64,000 bases of DNA from Cupriavidus sp. MP-37. Its GTDB lineage: Bacteria > Pseudomonadota > Gammaproteobacteria > Burkholderiales > Burkholderiaceae. The stretch is taken from contig NZ_CP085344.1 in NCBI RefSeq assembly GCF_020618415.1, positions 372,001 through 436,000 on the forward strand, given 5' to 3'. Under the pieces are notes generated by a model, which did no database searches, had not been told where the DNA came from, and saw only the letters and a program-made list of their open reading frames with translations. Below, one piece after another: positions 29,849-38,898 of this stretch (positions are counted from its first letter, which is position 1; each line of letters starts with the position of its first letter). The position numbers and the translations under genes were made by a program.

Positions 29849-29874
29849 CCCTCTCCCGCAAGCGGGAGAGGGGA
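29849..29874. repeat. perfect 12-bp hairpin in the hyi-glxR gap
   Basis: CCCCTCTCCCGC and GCGGGAGAGGGG around AA. A degenerate related stretch (CTCTCCCCTCATGGGGACAG) lies at 29732-29751. Together they make a short dispersed-repeat pair in the 267-base gap between hyi and glxR and may shape the transcript; no T-run. Confidence 0.6.
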
Positions 29875-29906
29875 GCAAACAAGCGGGAATTGAATAGCGG
29901 CGGTAG

Positions 29907-30689
29907 TTACTGCACCCCGTGCGCGGCGCGCCAGCCCAGCCCGGCTTCGGTCGTCGTCTTCGGCTTGTACTCGCAGCCGATCCAGCCGGTGTAGCCGATC
30001 TCGTCCAGGAACTTGAACAGGTACTGGTAGTTCAGCTCGCCCGTGCCCGGCTCGTTGCGGCCCGGGTTGTCGGCCAGCTGGATATGCTTGATCTTCGGCA
30101 GGTTGGCCTTGATGGTGTTGGCGATCTCGCCTTCCATCCGCTGCATGTGATAGATGTCGTACTGCACGTACAGGTTGGGCGCGTTGACCTGGGTGATCAG
30201 GTCCAGCGCCTGCTGCGTGCGCGACAGGAAGAAACCGGGGATGTCGAAGGTGTTGATCGGCTCGACCAGCAGGTCGATATGCTCGGCGGCCAGCGCGCCG
30301 GCGGCGAAGCGCAGGTTTTCCACCAGCGTTTCCTGCGCCTGCTCGCGCTTGACGTTCTGCGGCAGGATGCCGACCAGGCAGTTCAGCTGGCGCACGCCCA
30401 GCACCTTGGCGTACTTGATGGCTTCGCCGACGCCGTCCTGGAACTCGCCGACGCGGTCCGGGTGGCAGGCAATGCCGCGCTCGCCCGCATCCCACTTGCC
30501 GGCGGGCAGGTTGTGCAGCACCAGGTCGAGCTGGAAGCGGTTCAGGCGGTCAGCGATCTGGTCCGCGTGGAACGCATAGGGAAACAGGAATTCCACGCCG
30601 CGGAAACCCGCGCGCGCGGCGGCTTCGAAGCGGTCGAGAAAACCCGCTTCGTTGAACAGCATGGTGAGATTGGCCGCAAGTTTCGTCAT
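29907..30689 (-). CDS. hyi: hydroxypyruvate isomerase
   Basis: 260 residues. Interconverts hydroxypyruvate and tartronate semialdehyde. TIM-barrel of the xylose-isomerase-like family: F-R-G-V-E-F-L-F-P-Y near the start, V-E-P-I-N-T-F-D-I-P-G-F-F-L (metal-binding glutamate), V-Q-Y-D-I-Y-H-M-Q and G-C-E-Y-K-P near the end. Starts M-T-K-L-A-A-N-L-T-M-L-F, standard. It lies 129 bases after gcl; a REP-like element occupies that gap. Confidence 0.93.
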   Translation of the reverse strand: MTKLAANLTMLFNEAGFLDRFEAAARAGFRGVEFLFPYAFHADQIADRLNRFQLDLVLHNLPAGKWDAGERGIACHPDRVGEFQDGVGEAIKYAKVLGVRQLNCLVGILPQNVKREQAQETLVENLRFAAGALAAEHIDLLVEPINTFDIPGFFLSRTQQALDLITQVNAPNLYVQYDIYHMQRMEGEIANTIKANLPKIKHIQLADNPGRNEPGTGELNYQYLFKFLDEIGYTGWIGCEYKPKTTTEAGLGWRAAHGVQ

Positions 30690-30718
30690 TTGTCATCTCC
30701 TGTGACTTGGTTGTTATT

Positions 30719-30790
30719 CGTCGTTCCCGCGCAGGCGGGAACCCAGTGGCTTTTGGAAAGACGCTGGATCCCCGCTTGCGCGGGGACGGC
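30719..30790. repeat. REP-like element, second copy
   Basis: Two hairpin heads: TTCCCGCG-CAGG-CGGGAA (imperfect) and TCCCCGC-TTGC-GCGGGGA, with a linker that contains AGACGCTGG, related to the copy at 27205-27308. Lies between gcl and hyi. Confidence 0.7.
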
Positions 30791-30818
30791 GGATGGTCCT
30801 GCAGGGGCGGGAAGCGTC

Positions 30819-32603
<1,785 letters not shown>

Positions 32604-32886
32604 GATCCTGTCTCCGGTAATGGTGGGAATTTCGTTGGAGTTGATCCTATTCCCGCAGGCCGGTTGGGATAAACAGAAGAGCGATCAGTTGATTCGATAC
32701 CTGTAGTACGCAATATGGGCTGCAAAGCCACGTCGGCTGGTCGGCGCAGGCGCGCCGATGCATGCCATTGGATATGTGGTGTGACGGTACGGACACGCCG
32801 CGCAGCACCGGGTACGCCAGCCCGCCGGCGTGCCGCCGCGGCGCGCTGCGGCAAAATGGCGGCATTTCCTGCCATCCGGGCCGACC

Positions 32887-33585
32887 ATGTATTCCAGGCT
32901 GCCGTCCACCTACGAACTGCTGGAAGCGCTTGCCGCCGCGTCGTCTACATCTACGCCCGCGCCCGCGCGCGCGCCGGAGAGCCGGCTCGGGCGCGCGCTG
33001 TGGCTCGGCTTTGTCGCGGCGCTGGCCGCGACGATTCTGTGCGGCGCCGGCCTGGCCGCCTGGCGCCTGGGGCTGAAGCAGGCCGTGCCGCTCTGGTCGC
33101 TGCGCGGCTTCGAGGCCCTGCTGGCGCTGGCGGCCGCGTGCTATGTCGGCGCGGGACTGGCCCGTGCCGGCACGGTGCTGGCGCGGCTGCGCCATCCGCT
33201 GCGCTGGCAGGCCGCCGAGCTGGACCGCGACAGCGCCGCCGAAGACGCGCTGCTGCGCCGGCTGGCGCGGATTCCGCCGCAGCAGCTGCAGGCGCGCCAG
33301 CGGCGCGTGGCGCTGCAGCTGCGGCTGTGGGAGGGCGCGGCGCGCACGCTGGCGGTGCTGCTGGCGCTGGCGCCGGCCGCCGCGGTGATGGCCGCGCTGC
33401 CGCGCCAGCAGGCAGTGGCCGGCACGCTGCTGTGGCTTTACGGCGTGATGGTGGTGCTCGGCGCCGCCTGCTACCTGTACCTGCATTGGCAATGCAGCCG
33501 GCCGCTGCGGCGCTTGGCCCATGTGCTGGGCGAGGCGGCCGAACTGAACGCGCAGCTCGGCAAGCGCACGGCGGGCGCGGGCTGA
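32887..33585 (+). CDS. hypothetical membrane protein
   Basis: 232 residues from ATG 32887 (opens M-Y-S-R-L-P-S-T-Y-E-L-L-E-A-L). Four hydrophobic stretches at about 37-60, 74-96, 155-175 and 182-203, with an Arg/Gln/Leu-rich helical stretch (R-I-P-P-Q-Q-L-Q-A-R-Q-R-R) between the second and third. No family recognised. It is divergent from gcl and followed by the LysR gene 149 bases on. Base composition is like its neighbours. Confidence 0.65.
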   Translation: MYSRLPSTYELLEALAAASSTSTPAPARAPESRLGRALWLGFVAALAATILCGAGLAAWRLGLKQAVPLWSLRGFEALLALAAACYVGAGLARAGTVLARLRHPLRWQAAELDRDSAAEDALLRRLARIPPQQLQARQRRVALQLRLWEGAARTLAVLLALAPAAAVMAALPRQQAVAGTLLWLYGVMVVLGAACYLYLHWQCSRPLRRLAHVLGEAAELNAQLGKRTAGAG

Positions 33586-33734
33586 CGCCGCTCACGCAAC
33601 GGGTGCCGCCCAGTGCCCGTGGCGGGCCCCGGCAGCAGCCCTTATGCGGTGGCTTCGATCCGGTCCATCAGCCGCGCAGGGATGCCACAACCCCGGCGAT
33701 GCCGCACAATGGCGCCCGGGAGACGAAATATCCG

Positions 33735-34655
33735 ATGGACAAACTCAAGCAAATCGAAGCCTTTATCGCCGTGGTGGAGCACGGCAGCATGGCGGCCGCG
33801 GCGCTGACGCAGAACGTCACGCCGGTGATGATCGGCCGCCGCATCAACGCACTCGAAGCCCGCATCGGCGTCAAGCTGCTGCACCGGTCCACGCGCCGCA
33901 TCGCCGTGACCGAGCAGGGCGCGGTGTTCATGGAGCAGTGCAAGAAGGCGCTGGCCGACCTCGACCGCGCCGAGATGCTGATCGCCGAAGGCAAGCACAA
34001 GGCCACCGGCCACCTGATCGTGTCGGCGCCGGCGGCGTTCGGGCGCAAGCACGTGGCGCCGCACGCGCCGGCGTTCCTGGCCAGCAATCCCGAGGTGCAG
34101 ATCTCGTTCAACCTGACCGACCGCGTGGTCGACCTTGTGCGCGAAGGCTATGACGTCGGCATCCGCATCGGCGGTGCCATCGACCCCAACTTCGTCGCGA
34201 TCAAGCTGGCGTCGAACAAGCGCGTGGTGTGCGGCACGCCGGCGTACTTCGCCAAGTACGGCGTGCCGCAGACGCTGGACGACCTGGCGCAGCACAACTG
34301 CCTGGCGTTCAACCTGCAGGGCGGGCAGCAGCGCGGCTGGTACTTCAGCCAGAACGGCAAGACCGTGACCGTGCGCGTCAACGGCAACCTCGACTGCAAC
34401 GACGGCGAGCTGCTGCACCGCTGGACCGGCGAGGGCCTGGGCCTGGGCTGGCGCTCCACCTGGGAAATCCTGCCGCAGCTCGAGAGCGGCGAGCTGATCA
34501 CGGTGCTGGACGAATACGCGCTGCCCGCCTACGACATCCTCGCCGTGTACCCGCAGCAGCGTCCGGTACCGGCCAAGATCCGCTTTTTCATCGAGCACCT
34601 GAAGGCGCAGTTCGCGCGCCCGGGCTACTGGATGGACACGGCGGGCGGCAACTGA
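33735..34655 (+). CDS. LysR-family transcriptional regulator
   Basis: 306 residues. N-terminal helix-turn-helix: M-D-K-L-K-Q-I-E-A-F-I-A-V-V-E-H-G-S-M-A-A-A-A, then L-E-A-R-I-G-V-K-L-L-H-R-S-T-R-R. The substrate domain (about 90-300) has V-D-L-V-R-E-G-Y-D-V-G-I-R-I-G, typical of the CrgA/DmlR-like branch. The HTH is slightly unusual: V-T-P-V-M-I-G-R-R instead of the common S-x-x-A-V-S-R. Target unknown; candidates are the DUF2784 gene 14 bases downstream or the gcl operon to the left. Confidence 0.88.
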   Translation: MDKLKQIEAFIAVVEHGSMAAAALTQNVTPVMIGRRINALEARIGVKLLHRSTRRIAVTEQGAVFMEQCKKALADLDRAEMLIAEGKHKATGHLIVSAPAAFGRKHVAPHAPAFLASNPEVQISFNLTDRVVDLVREGYDVGIRIGGAIDPNFVAIKLASNKRVVCGTPAYFAKYGVPQTLDDLAQHNCLAFNLQGGQQRGWYFSQNGKTVTVRVNGNLDCNDGELLHRWTGEGLGLGWRSTWEILPQLESGELITVLDEYALPAYDILAVYPQQRPVPAKIRFFIEHLKAQFARPGYWMDTAGGN

Positions 34656-34669
34656 CGCCGCCGCATACG

Positions 34670-35050
34670 ATGCCGATTGCCGCCTGGCTGGCCGACCTTG
34701 TCGTGATCGCGCACGCGCTGTTCATTGTGTTCGTGGTGGCGGGCGGCCTGCTGGTATTGCGCTGGCCGCGCGCCGCCTGGGTGCACCTGCCCGCCGCGGT
34801 GTGGGGCGTGCTGATCGAATGGGCCGGCTGGATCTGCCCGCTGACGCCGCTGGAAAACACGCTGCGCCGGGCTGCCGGGCAGGCCGGCTACAGCGGCGGC
34901 TTTGTCGAGCGCTACCTGTTGCCGCTGATCTATCCGGCGGGGCTGACGCCCGCGGTGCAGCTGTGGCTCGGCATGGTGGTGCTGGTGGTGAACGTGGCGA
35001 TCTATGCGCTGTGGTGGCGCCGGCGGCGCCACCATCATGCCAGGCGCTGA
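34670..35050 (+). CDS. DUF2784 family membrane protein
   Basis: 126 residues, about three transmembrane segments (7-29, 38-55, 95-115) and a basic His/Arg-rich C-terminal tail (W-W-R-R-R-R-H-H-H-A-R-R). The motif H-L-P-A-A-V-W-G-V-L-I-E-W-A-G-W-I-C-P-L-T-P-L-E-N is characteristic of DUF2784 (written here with breaks; the conserved core is W-x-C-P-L-T-x-L-E-N). Function unknown. Fourteen bases after the LysR gene, probably co-transcribed. Confidence 0.8.
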   Translation: MPIAAWLADLVVIAHALFIVFVVAGGLLVLRWPRAAWVHLPAAVWGVLIEWAGWICPLTPLENTLRRAAGQAGYSGGFVERYLLPLIYPAGLTPAVQLWLGMVVLVVNVAIYALWWRRRRHHHARR

Positions 35051-35060
35051 GCGACCGGCT

Positions 35061-35897
35061 TCAGCTTGCCGGCGTGAAGCGCGGCGCGCGTTTCTCCAGG
35101 TTGGCCAGCACCGCCTCGCGCTGGTTGGGCGAGCCCACCAGCCGGTCCTGCTCGTCGGACTCGGCCTGCAGGATGGCGGCGTGGTCGCCGCGCTCGGCCA
35201 CGGCCATCAGCCGCTTGGCGGCGCGGATCGCATCCGGGTTCTTCTGCGCGACTTCGCGCGCCGCGGCCAGTGCCGCAGCGCGCGGGTCGTCGGCAAGGTA
35301 GGTGCCCAGCCCCAGCGCGCACGCCTCGTTGCCGCTCAGCACGCGCGCGCTGTAGACCAGTTCGCGCAGCACATCGGGGCGCACCAGCCCGCGCGTCAGC
35401 ACCATGCCCGCCATGTCCGGCACCAGCCCCCACTTCAGCTCCATCACCGACAGCCTGGCATCCGGCGCGACGTAGCGCACATCGGCGCCCAGCGCCACCT
35501 GCAGCCCGCCGCCGAAGGCCACGCCGTGCACCGCGGCGAAGACCGGCACCGGCAGCTCGCGCCAGACCATGCAGGCGTACTGCGGGCGGTTGGAGATGCC
35601 GTGGGTGCGCTGTCCGAGCCGGCCCGCGCCGAGGCTGTCGGGCTGCGACGCGCCCGCATCGTCCGCCAACATGCCGGCCATGCGGCCCATGTCCAGTCCT
35701 GCGCAGAAGGCGCGGCCTGCGCCGGACAGCACCACCGCGCGCAGGTCCGGCAGGCGCGCGAGCTGTTCGCCGGTCTCGATCAGGGCATCGAACATCGCCT
35801 GGTCGAGCGCGTTCATCTTGTCAGGACGGTTCAGGCGGACGTCGGCGACGCCGTCTTCGATCGTCACGAGGATACGTTCGTTGCTGCTGGCGCTCAT
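35061..35897 (-). CDS. enoyl-CoA hydratase/isomerase (crotonase) family protein
   Basis: 278 residues from the ATG at 35895-35897, with AAGGAG seven bases upstream. Crotonase fold: L-N-R-P-D-K-M-N-A-L, oxyanion-hole segment G-A-G-R-A-F-C-A-G-L-D-M, and V-H-G-V-A-F-G-G-G-L-Q-V-A-L-G-A-D. The usual second catalytic glutamate region reads M-E-L-K-W-G-L-V-P-D-M-A-G, with D in the place used by isomerases or other crotonases, so plain hydratase activity is uncertain. Last of three acyl-CoA genes read leftward. Confidence 0.85.
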   Translation of the reverse strand: MSASSNERILVTIEDGVADVRLNRPDKMNALDQAMFDALIETGEQLARLPDLRAVVLSGAGRAFCAGLDMGRMAGMLADDAGASQPDSLGAGRLGQRTHGISNRPQYACMVWRELPVPVFAAVHGVAFGGGLQVALGADVRYVAPDARLSVMELKWGLVPDMAGMVLTRGLVRPDVLRELVYSARVLSGNEACALGLGTYLADDPRAAALAAAREVAQKNPDAIRAAKRLMAVAERGDHAAILQAESDEQDRLVGSPNQREAVLANLEKRAPRFTPAS

Positions 35898-35936
35898 GCG
35901 CGGGCTCCTTTGGAAGTGGCGGGGCAACCGCTGCGC

Positions 35937-36716
35937 TCAGCGGCCCTTGAACTGCGGCTTGCGCTTCTCGACGAAGGCGGCGACGCCTTCCTTGCAGTCT
36001 TCGCTGCGGCTGGCGCGCGACTGCAGCGTGGCTTCCACCTCGAGCTGCGCGGCCAGGTCGTTGCCGAAGCTCTGGTTGAGGGCCTGCTTGATCATGGCGT
36101 AGGCCATGGTCGGCATGGTCGCCAGGTGGCGGGCCAGCTTGCCGGCCTCGTCCTGCAGCGCGGCGTCGTCGTGGACTTTCCACACCAGCCCGATGCGGTG
36201 GGCTTCTTCCGCGTCGATCTTCTCGGCGAGGATGGCCAGTGCGCGGGCGCGCATCTCGCCGGCATAGCGCGGCAGGAAGTAGGTGCTGCCGGCATCAGGG
36301 ATCAGGCCGATCTTGGAGAACGCCTGCAGGAAGCTGGCCGAGCGCGCCGCCAGCACCACGTCGCCCGCCAGCGCCAGGCTCATGCCGGCACCGGCGGCGA
36401 CGCCGTTGACCGCGGTGATGACCGGCTTGGGCATTTCGCGCAGCGCCATGATGATCGGGTGGTAGCGTTCGCGCAGCAGCGTGCCGGAATCGGACACGCC
36501 GCCGCCCTGGCGCGCGGCCAGGTCGGCGCCGGCGCAGAAGCCGCGGCCGGCGCCGGTCAGCAGCACCGCACGCACCTCGGCGTCGGCCGCGGCGCGGTCC
36601 ACGGCCTCGCGCAGTTCGCGCAGGATGTCGGCGTTCAGTGCATTGAGCACGTCCGGGCGGTTCAGGGTCAGCGTGGCCACGCCTTCGCTGGCTTGGTAGA
36701 GGACGGTTGCCGTCAT
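35937..36716 (-). CDS. crotonase-family protein, PaaG-like enoyl-CoA hydratase/isomerase
   Basis: 259 residues. L-N-R-P-D-V-L-N-A-L, G-A-G-R-G-F-C-A-G-A-D-L, N-G-V-A-A-G-A-G-M-S-L-A-L and the catalytic-site stretch F-S-K-I-G-L-I-P-D-A-G-S-T-Y-F-L-P-R. The P-D-A-G-S-T-Y/F pattern with Asp is typical of PaaG-type ring-oxepin isomerases and their homologues. A full phenylacetate cluster is not present, so a role in unsaturated or branched acyl-CoA breakdown is as likely. It lies 48 bases after the SDR gene and 39 bases before the next crotonase. Confidence 0.85.
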   Translation of the reverse strand: MTATVLYQASEGVATLTLNRPDVLNALNADILRELREAVDRAAADAEVRAVLLTGAGRGFCAGADLAARQGGGVSDSGTLLRERYHPIIMALREMPKPVITAVNGVAAGAGMSLALAGDVVLAARSASFLQAFSKIGLIPDAGSTYFLPRYAGEMRARALAILAEKIDAEEAHRIGLVWKVHDDAALQDEAGKLARHLATMPTMAYAMIKQALNQSFGNDLAAQLEVEATLQSRASRSEDCKEGVAAFVEKRKPQFKGR

Positions 36717-36764
36717 GGAAGTTCTCCTGATTTTCGTTGCGGGTGCGGGATCCGGTACAGCGGT

Positions 36765-37568
36765 CTATTGCGGCTTCTTCAGCGCGTCGGCCGAGGCGTC
36801 GCCGAGCTTGCTGCCGCCGTCGCAGTCGAGGATGGTGCCGGTGACATAGCGGGCGTTGTCGCTGCTCAGGTACATCGCGGCGTCGGCGATATCGTCCTTG
36901 GTGCCGTAGTCGCGCAGCGCCAGCCGCGCCTTGTAGCGGGCCTCGATCTCGGGCGTCGGCGCCAGCCGCGCCATGCCTTCGGTGTCGGCGATCGGGCCGG
37001 GCGAGATGCCGTTGACGCGCACCCCCGCCGGTCCCCATTCCATCGCCAGGCACTTGATCAGCATGTTGATGCCGGCCTTGGCGGCGCAGGCATGGGCCTG
37101 GAACATCATCGCGTTGACCGCCTGCGGCGCGGTGATTGCGATCAGCGACGCGCCCGGCTTGTTGAGGTGGTCGAAGCTGGCGCGGAACACGTTGAAGGTG
37201 CCGAGCAGGTCGATATCGACCACGGTCTTGAAGGCATTGGCCGACATGCCGACCACGGGCGCCAGGAAATTGCCGGCGGCGCCGGAGATCACCACATCGA
37301 TCGGGCCCAGTTCATCCTGCGCACGCGCGAGGGCGGCTTCGACCGCGGCGTAGTCGCGCACGTCGGCGGCCATGCCGATGGCGGTGCCGCCGGCCGCGGT
37401 GATGGTGTCGGCGGCGGCCTGGATGCGCTCGGCGGTGCGGCTGATCAGCGCCAGCCGGGCGCCGGCGCGGGCAAAGCCGTGCGCGATGCCAAGGTTGATG
37501 CCGGACGAAGCGCCGGCGACGAATACGGTCTTGCCGGCAAAGGCGTCGGGACGGAAGGCGCTGGGCAT
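36765..37568 (-). CDS. short-chain dehydrogenase, 2,4-dienoyl-CoA reductase-like (DECR2 type)
   Basis: 267 residues. NAD(P) fold with V-A-G-A-S-S-G-I-N-L-G-I-A at about 18-30 and N-terminal beta-alpha pattern complete. The usual SDR Y-x-x-x-K is replaced: the active-site region reads Q-A-H-A-C-A-A-K-A-G-I-N-M-L, with the lysine kept but no tyrosine. This agrees with mammalian and fungal peroxisomal 2,4-dienoyl-CoA reductases (Q-x-H-A-x-x-A-K-A). E-W-G-P-A-G-V-R-V-N-G-I-S-P-G-P-I follows as in that group. With the two crotonases it forms a trio for degrading unsaturated acyl-CoAs. Confidence 0.85.
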   Translation of the reverse strand: MPSAFRPDAFAGKTVFVAGASSGINLGIAHGFARAGARLALISRTAERIQAAADTITAAGGTAIGMAADVRDYAAVEAALARAQDELGPIDVVISGAAGNFLAPVVGMSANAFKTVVDIDLLGTFNVFRASFDHLNKPGASLIAITAPQAVNAMMFQAHACAAKAGINMLIKCLAMEWGPAGVRVNGISPGPIADTEGMARLAPTPEIEARYKARLALRDYGTKDDIADAAMYLSSDNARYVTGTILDCDGGSKLGDASADALKKPQ

Positions 37569-37950
37569 GGGAAGTCCTTTTCGGTCGGAAGCAGGGCTGG
37601 TGCAGGAAAGGGCTAGCGCCGGCGGCGCGGCGGCACGGCAGGTATCGCGCGATGGCGCATGGCGGTCTCCCTGTGATCGTTATGGTGTGCGGCTGCCCCG
37701 CAGCGTGGCGGGACGGCGCCGGCCCGTGGCGGGCGTGCGGCATCCTAACCCGAAGCCGCGATTCGTTTTTCATGCTGCGGCCGGCGCGCTGTGCGCGGCA
37801 AACGCACTCGACGCCACTACGCGGGTATCCGGAGCGCAGGCCCGGGCCATCGCAAACTGCTGTCAGGAAAGGGAAAAAACGATGCCGGACGGCACGGGTT
37901 CGAGGCGGCGGGGCGGCGCGCCATTTCGCGGCGCGGAACCCCGCCCTCAG
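37569..37950. other. gene-free DNA upstream of the acyl-CoA trio
   Basis: No gene supported; open frames here are Arg/Pro/Ala-rich and overlap each other on both strands. I see no clear promoter for the SDR gene, although the trio must be transcribed leftward from this stretch. Confidence 0.35.
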
Positions 37951-37987
37951 AAAAAAGAAAGCCCGCACACCGTTGCAGCGTGCGGGC
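37951..37987 (-). terminator. intrinsic terminator, minus strand
   Basis: GCCCGCAC (37961-37968) and GTGCGGGC (37980-37987) pair around 11 bases; on the minus strand the stem is followed by TTTCTTTTTT. It could end the GntR/dctA transcript (gntR stop at 38159) or a separate small RNA starting near 38053. Confidence 0.85.
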
Positions 37988-38053
37988 AGCCTGCCGACGA
38001 TGAGGTGCCGGCAGGCAAGTGCTCATGAAGTGCGCCCCCGCGTCTTCATGGCG
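37951..38053 (-). ncRNA. possible FNR-regulated small RNA
   Basis: Putative minus-strand transcript of about 103 bases. The FNR-type palindrome at 38088-38101 is centred 41.5 bases before 38053. A -10-like CAAACT (38065-38060) is weak, three of six. Downstream comes a strong hairpin GCCTGCCG/CGGCAGGC (between 38023 and 37996), then a terminator hairpin with a U-rich tail. No open frame of credible size fits before the terminator. The layout resembles the E. coli anaerobic regulator FnrS in principle, but no sequence similarity is claimed. Confidence 0.35.
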
Positions 38054-38087
38054 AGATGAAGTTTGCGCGCGGGCGGCCGGTGGTGCT

Positions 38088-38101
38088 TTGACTCACGTCA
38101 A
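38088..38101. promoter_or_regulatory. FNR/Dnr-type palindrome
   Basis: TTGAC-TCAC-GTCAA, a perfect inverted repeat of the same form as the box in front of hemN at 11905-11918. It lies in DNA without an annotated gene start on the plus side, but upstream of the hairpin/terminator unit on the minus side. Confidence 0.55.
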
Positions 38102-38158
38102 GCGGCCGGCAAAGGCCAGCAATAGGGGAGGAAGGTGAACCGGGCGGGTGCGTGTCGC

Positions 38159-38851
38159 CTAGGCCAGCAGCGCGGCCACCAGGTCCTTGCCGCGCGCAAC
38201 CGGCGCGGTTTCCTCGAAATGCAGCGCGCCTTCCACGTGGCCCAGGTGGTCGACCATCAGCGTGACGGCGCGCTCGACATCGCCGGCGCGGGCGGCCTCG
38301 ATGAACTCGCGGTGCTCGTCCGACGAGCAGGCCGCGTCGCGGCGCGACTGGTACAGCATGGTGATGACCGCGCTGCGCGCCGACAGCTCGCGCATCATCT
38401 CGGTCAGCACGCCGTTGCCGACCACTTCGGCCAGCACGATATGGAAGTCGCCCAGCAGCCGGGTGCGCACCTGCGCATCGTTGCCCGCCAGCGACTTGCG
38501 CTCGGCCGCCAGGTGGCGGTCGATGCGCTTGTAGTCGGCGGCAGTGGCCTTGGCGACAAACTCGCGCGCCAGCGCGGCTTCGAGGATGCGGCGCACCGCG
38601 AACACCTCGCGCGCTTCCTCGGCGCTGGGCTTGGCCACGAACGCCCCTTTGTCCGGCACGATCTGGATGACCTTGTCCTTGGACAGCATCAGCAGCGCCG
38701 CGCGCACCTTGGTGCGGCTGACGCGGTAGACACTGGCCAGCGCCTCCTCGCGCAGCTTGGTGCCGGGCGGCAGGCGGTGCGAAACGATGGCCGCGACGAT
38801 GTCGTCGGCGATCGCTTCGGCGGTCATGTCAGGATCGATATGCTCGGGCAT
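38159..38851 (-). CDS. GntR-family regulator, FadR/FCD subfamily
   Basis: 230 residues. Winged helix with L-P-P-G-T-K-L-R-E-E-A-L-A and V-S-R-T-K-V-R-A-A-L, then the all-helical FCD effector domain (about 95-215) with the metal/ligand-binding H residues in D-F-H-I-V-L-A, E-H-R-E-F-I-E-A and D-H-L-G-H-V. FCD regulators bind small carboxylates or amino acid derivatives. It begins 47 bases after the dctA stop on the same strand, so it is co-transcribed with its presumed target. The palindrome overlapping the dctA promoter (40543-40563) is its likely operator (inference). Confidence 0.9.
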   Translation of the reverse strand: MPEHIDPDMTAEAIADDIVAAIVSHRLPPGTKLREEALASVYRVSRTKVRAALLMLSKDKVIQIVPDKGAFVAKPSAEEAREVFAVRRILEAALAREFVAKATAADYKRIDRHLAAERKSLAGNDAQVRTRLLGDFHIVLAEVVGNGVLTEMMRELSARSAVITMLYQSRRDAACSSDEHREFIEAARAGDVERAVTLMVDHLGHVEGALHFEETAPVARGKDLVAALLA

Positions 38852-38898
38852 GGCAGCGCACTTGCGCAGAGGCTGCGCGGTTGGGGAGATGCGTGATT

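Noticed and set aside
37817..38026. Short minus-strand open frame beginning M-S-T-C-L-P-A-P
   Set aside because: It runs straight through the terminator hairpin and U-rich tail at 37951-37987, so it would not be transcribed whole.
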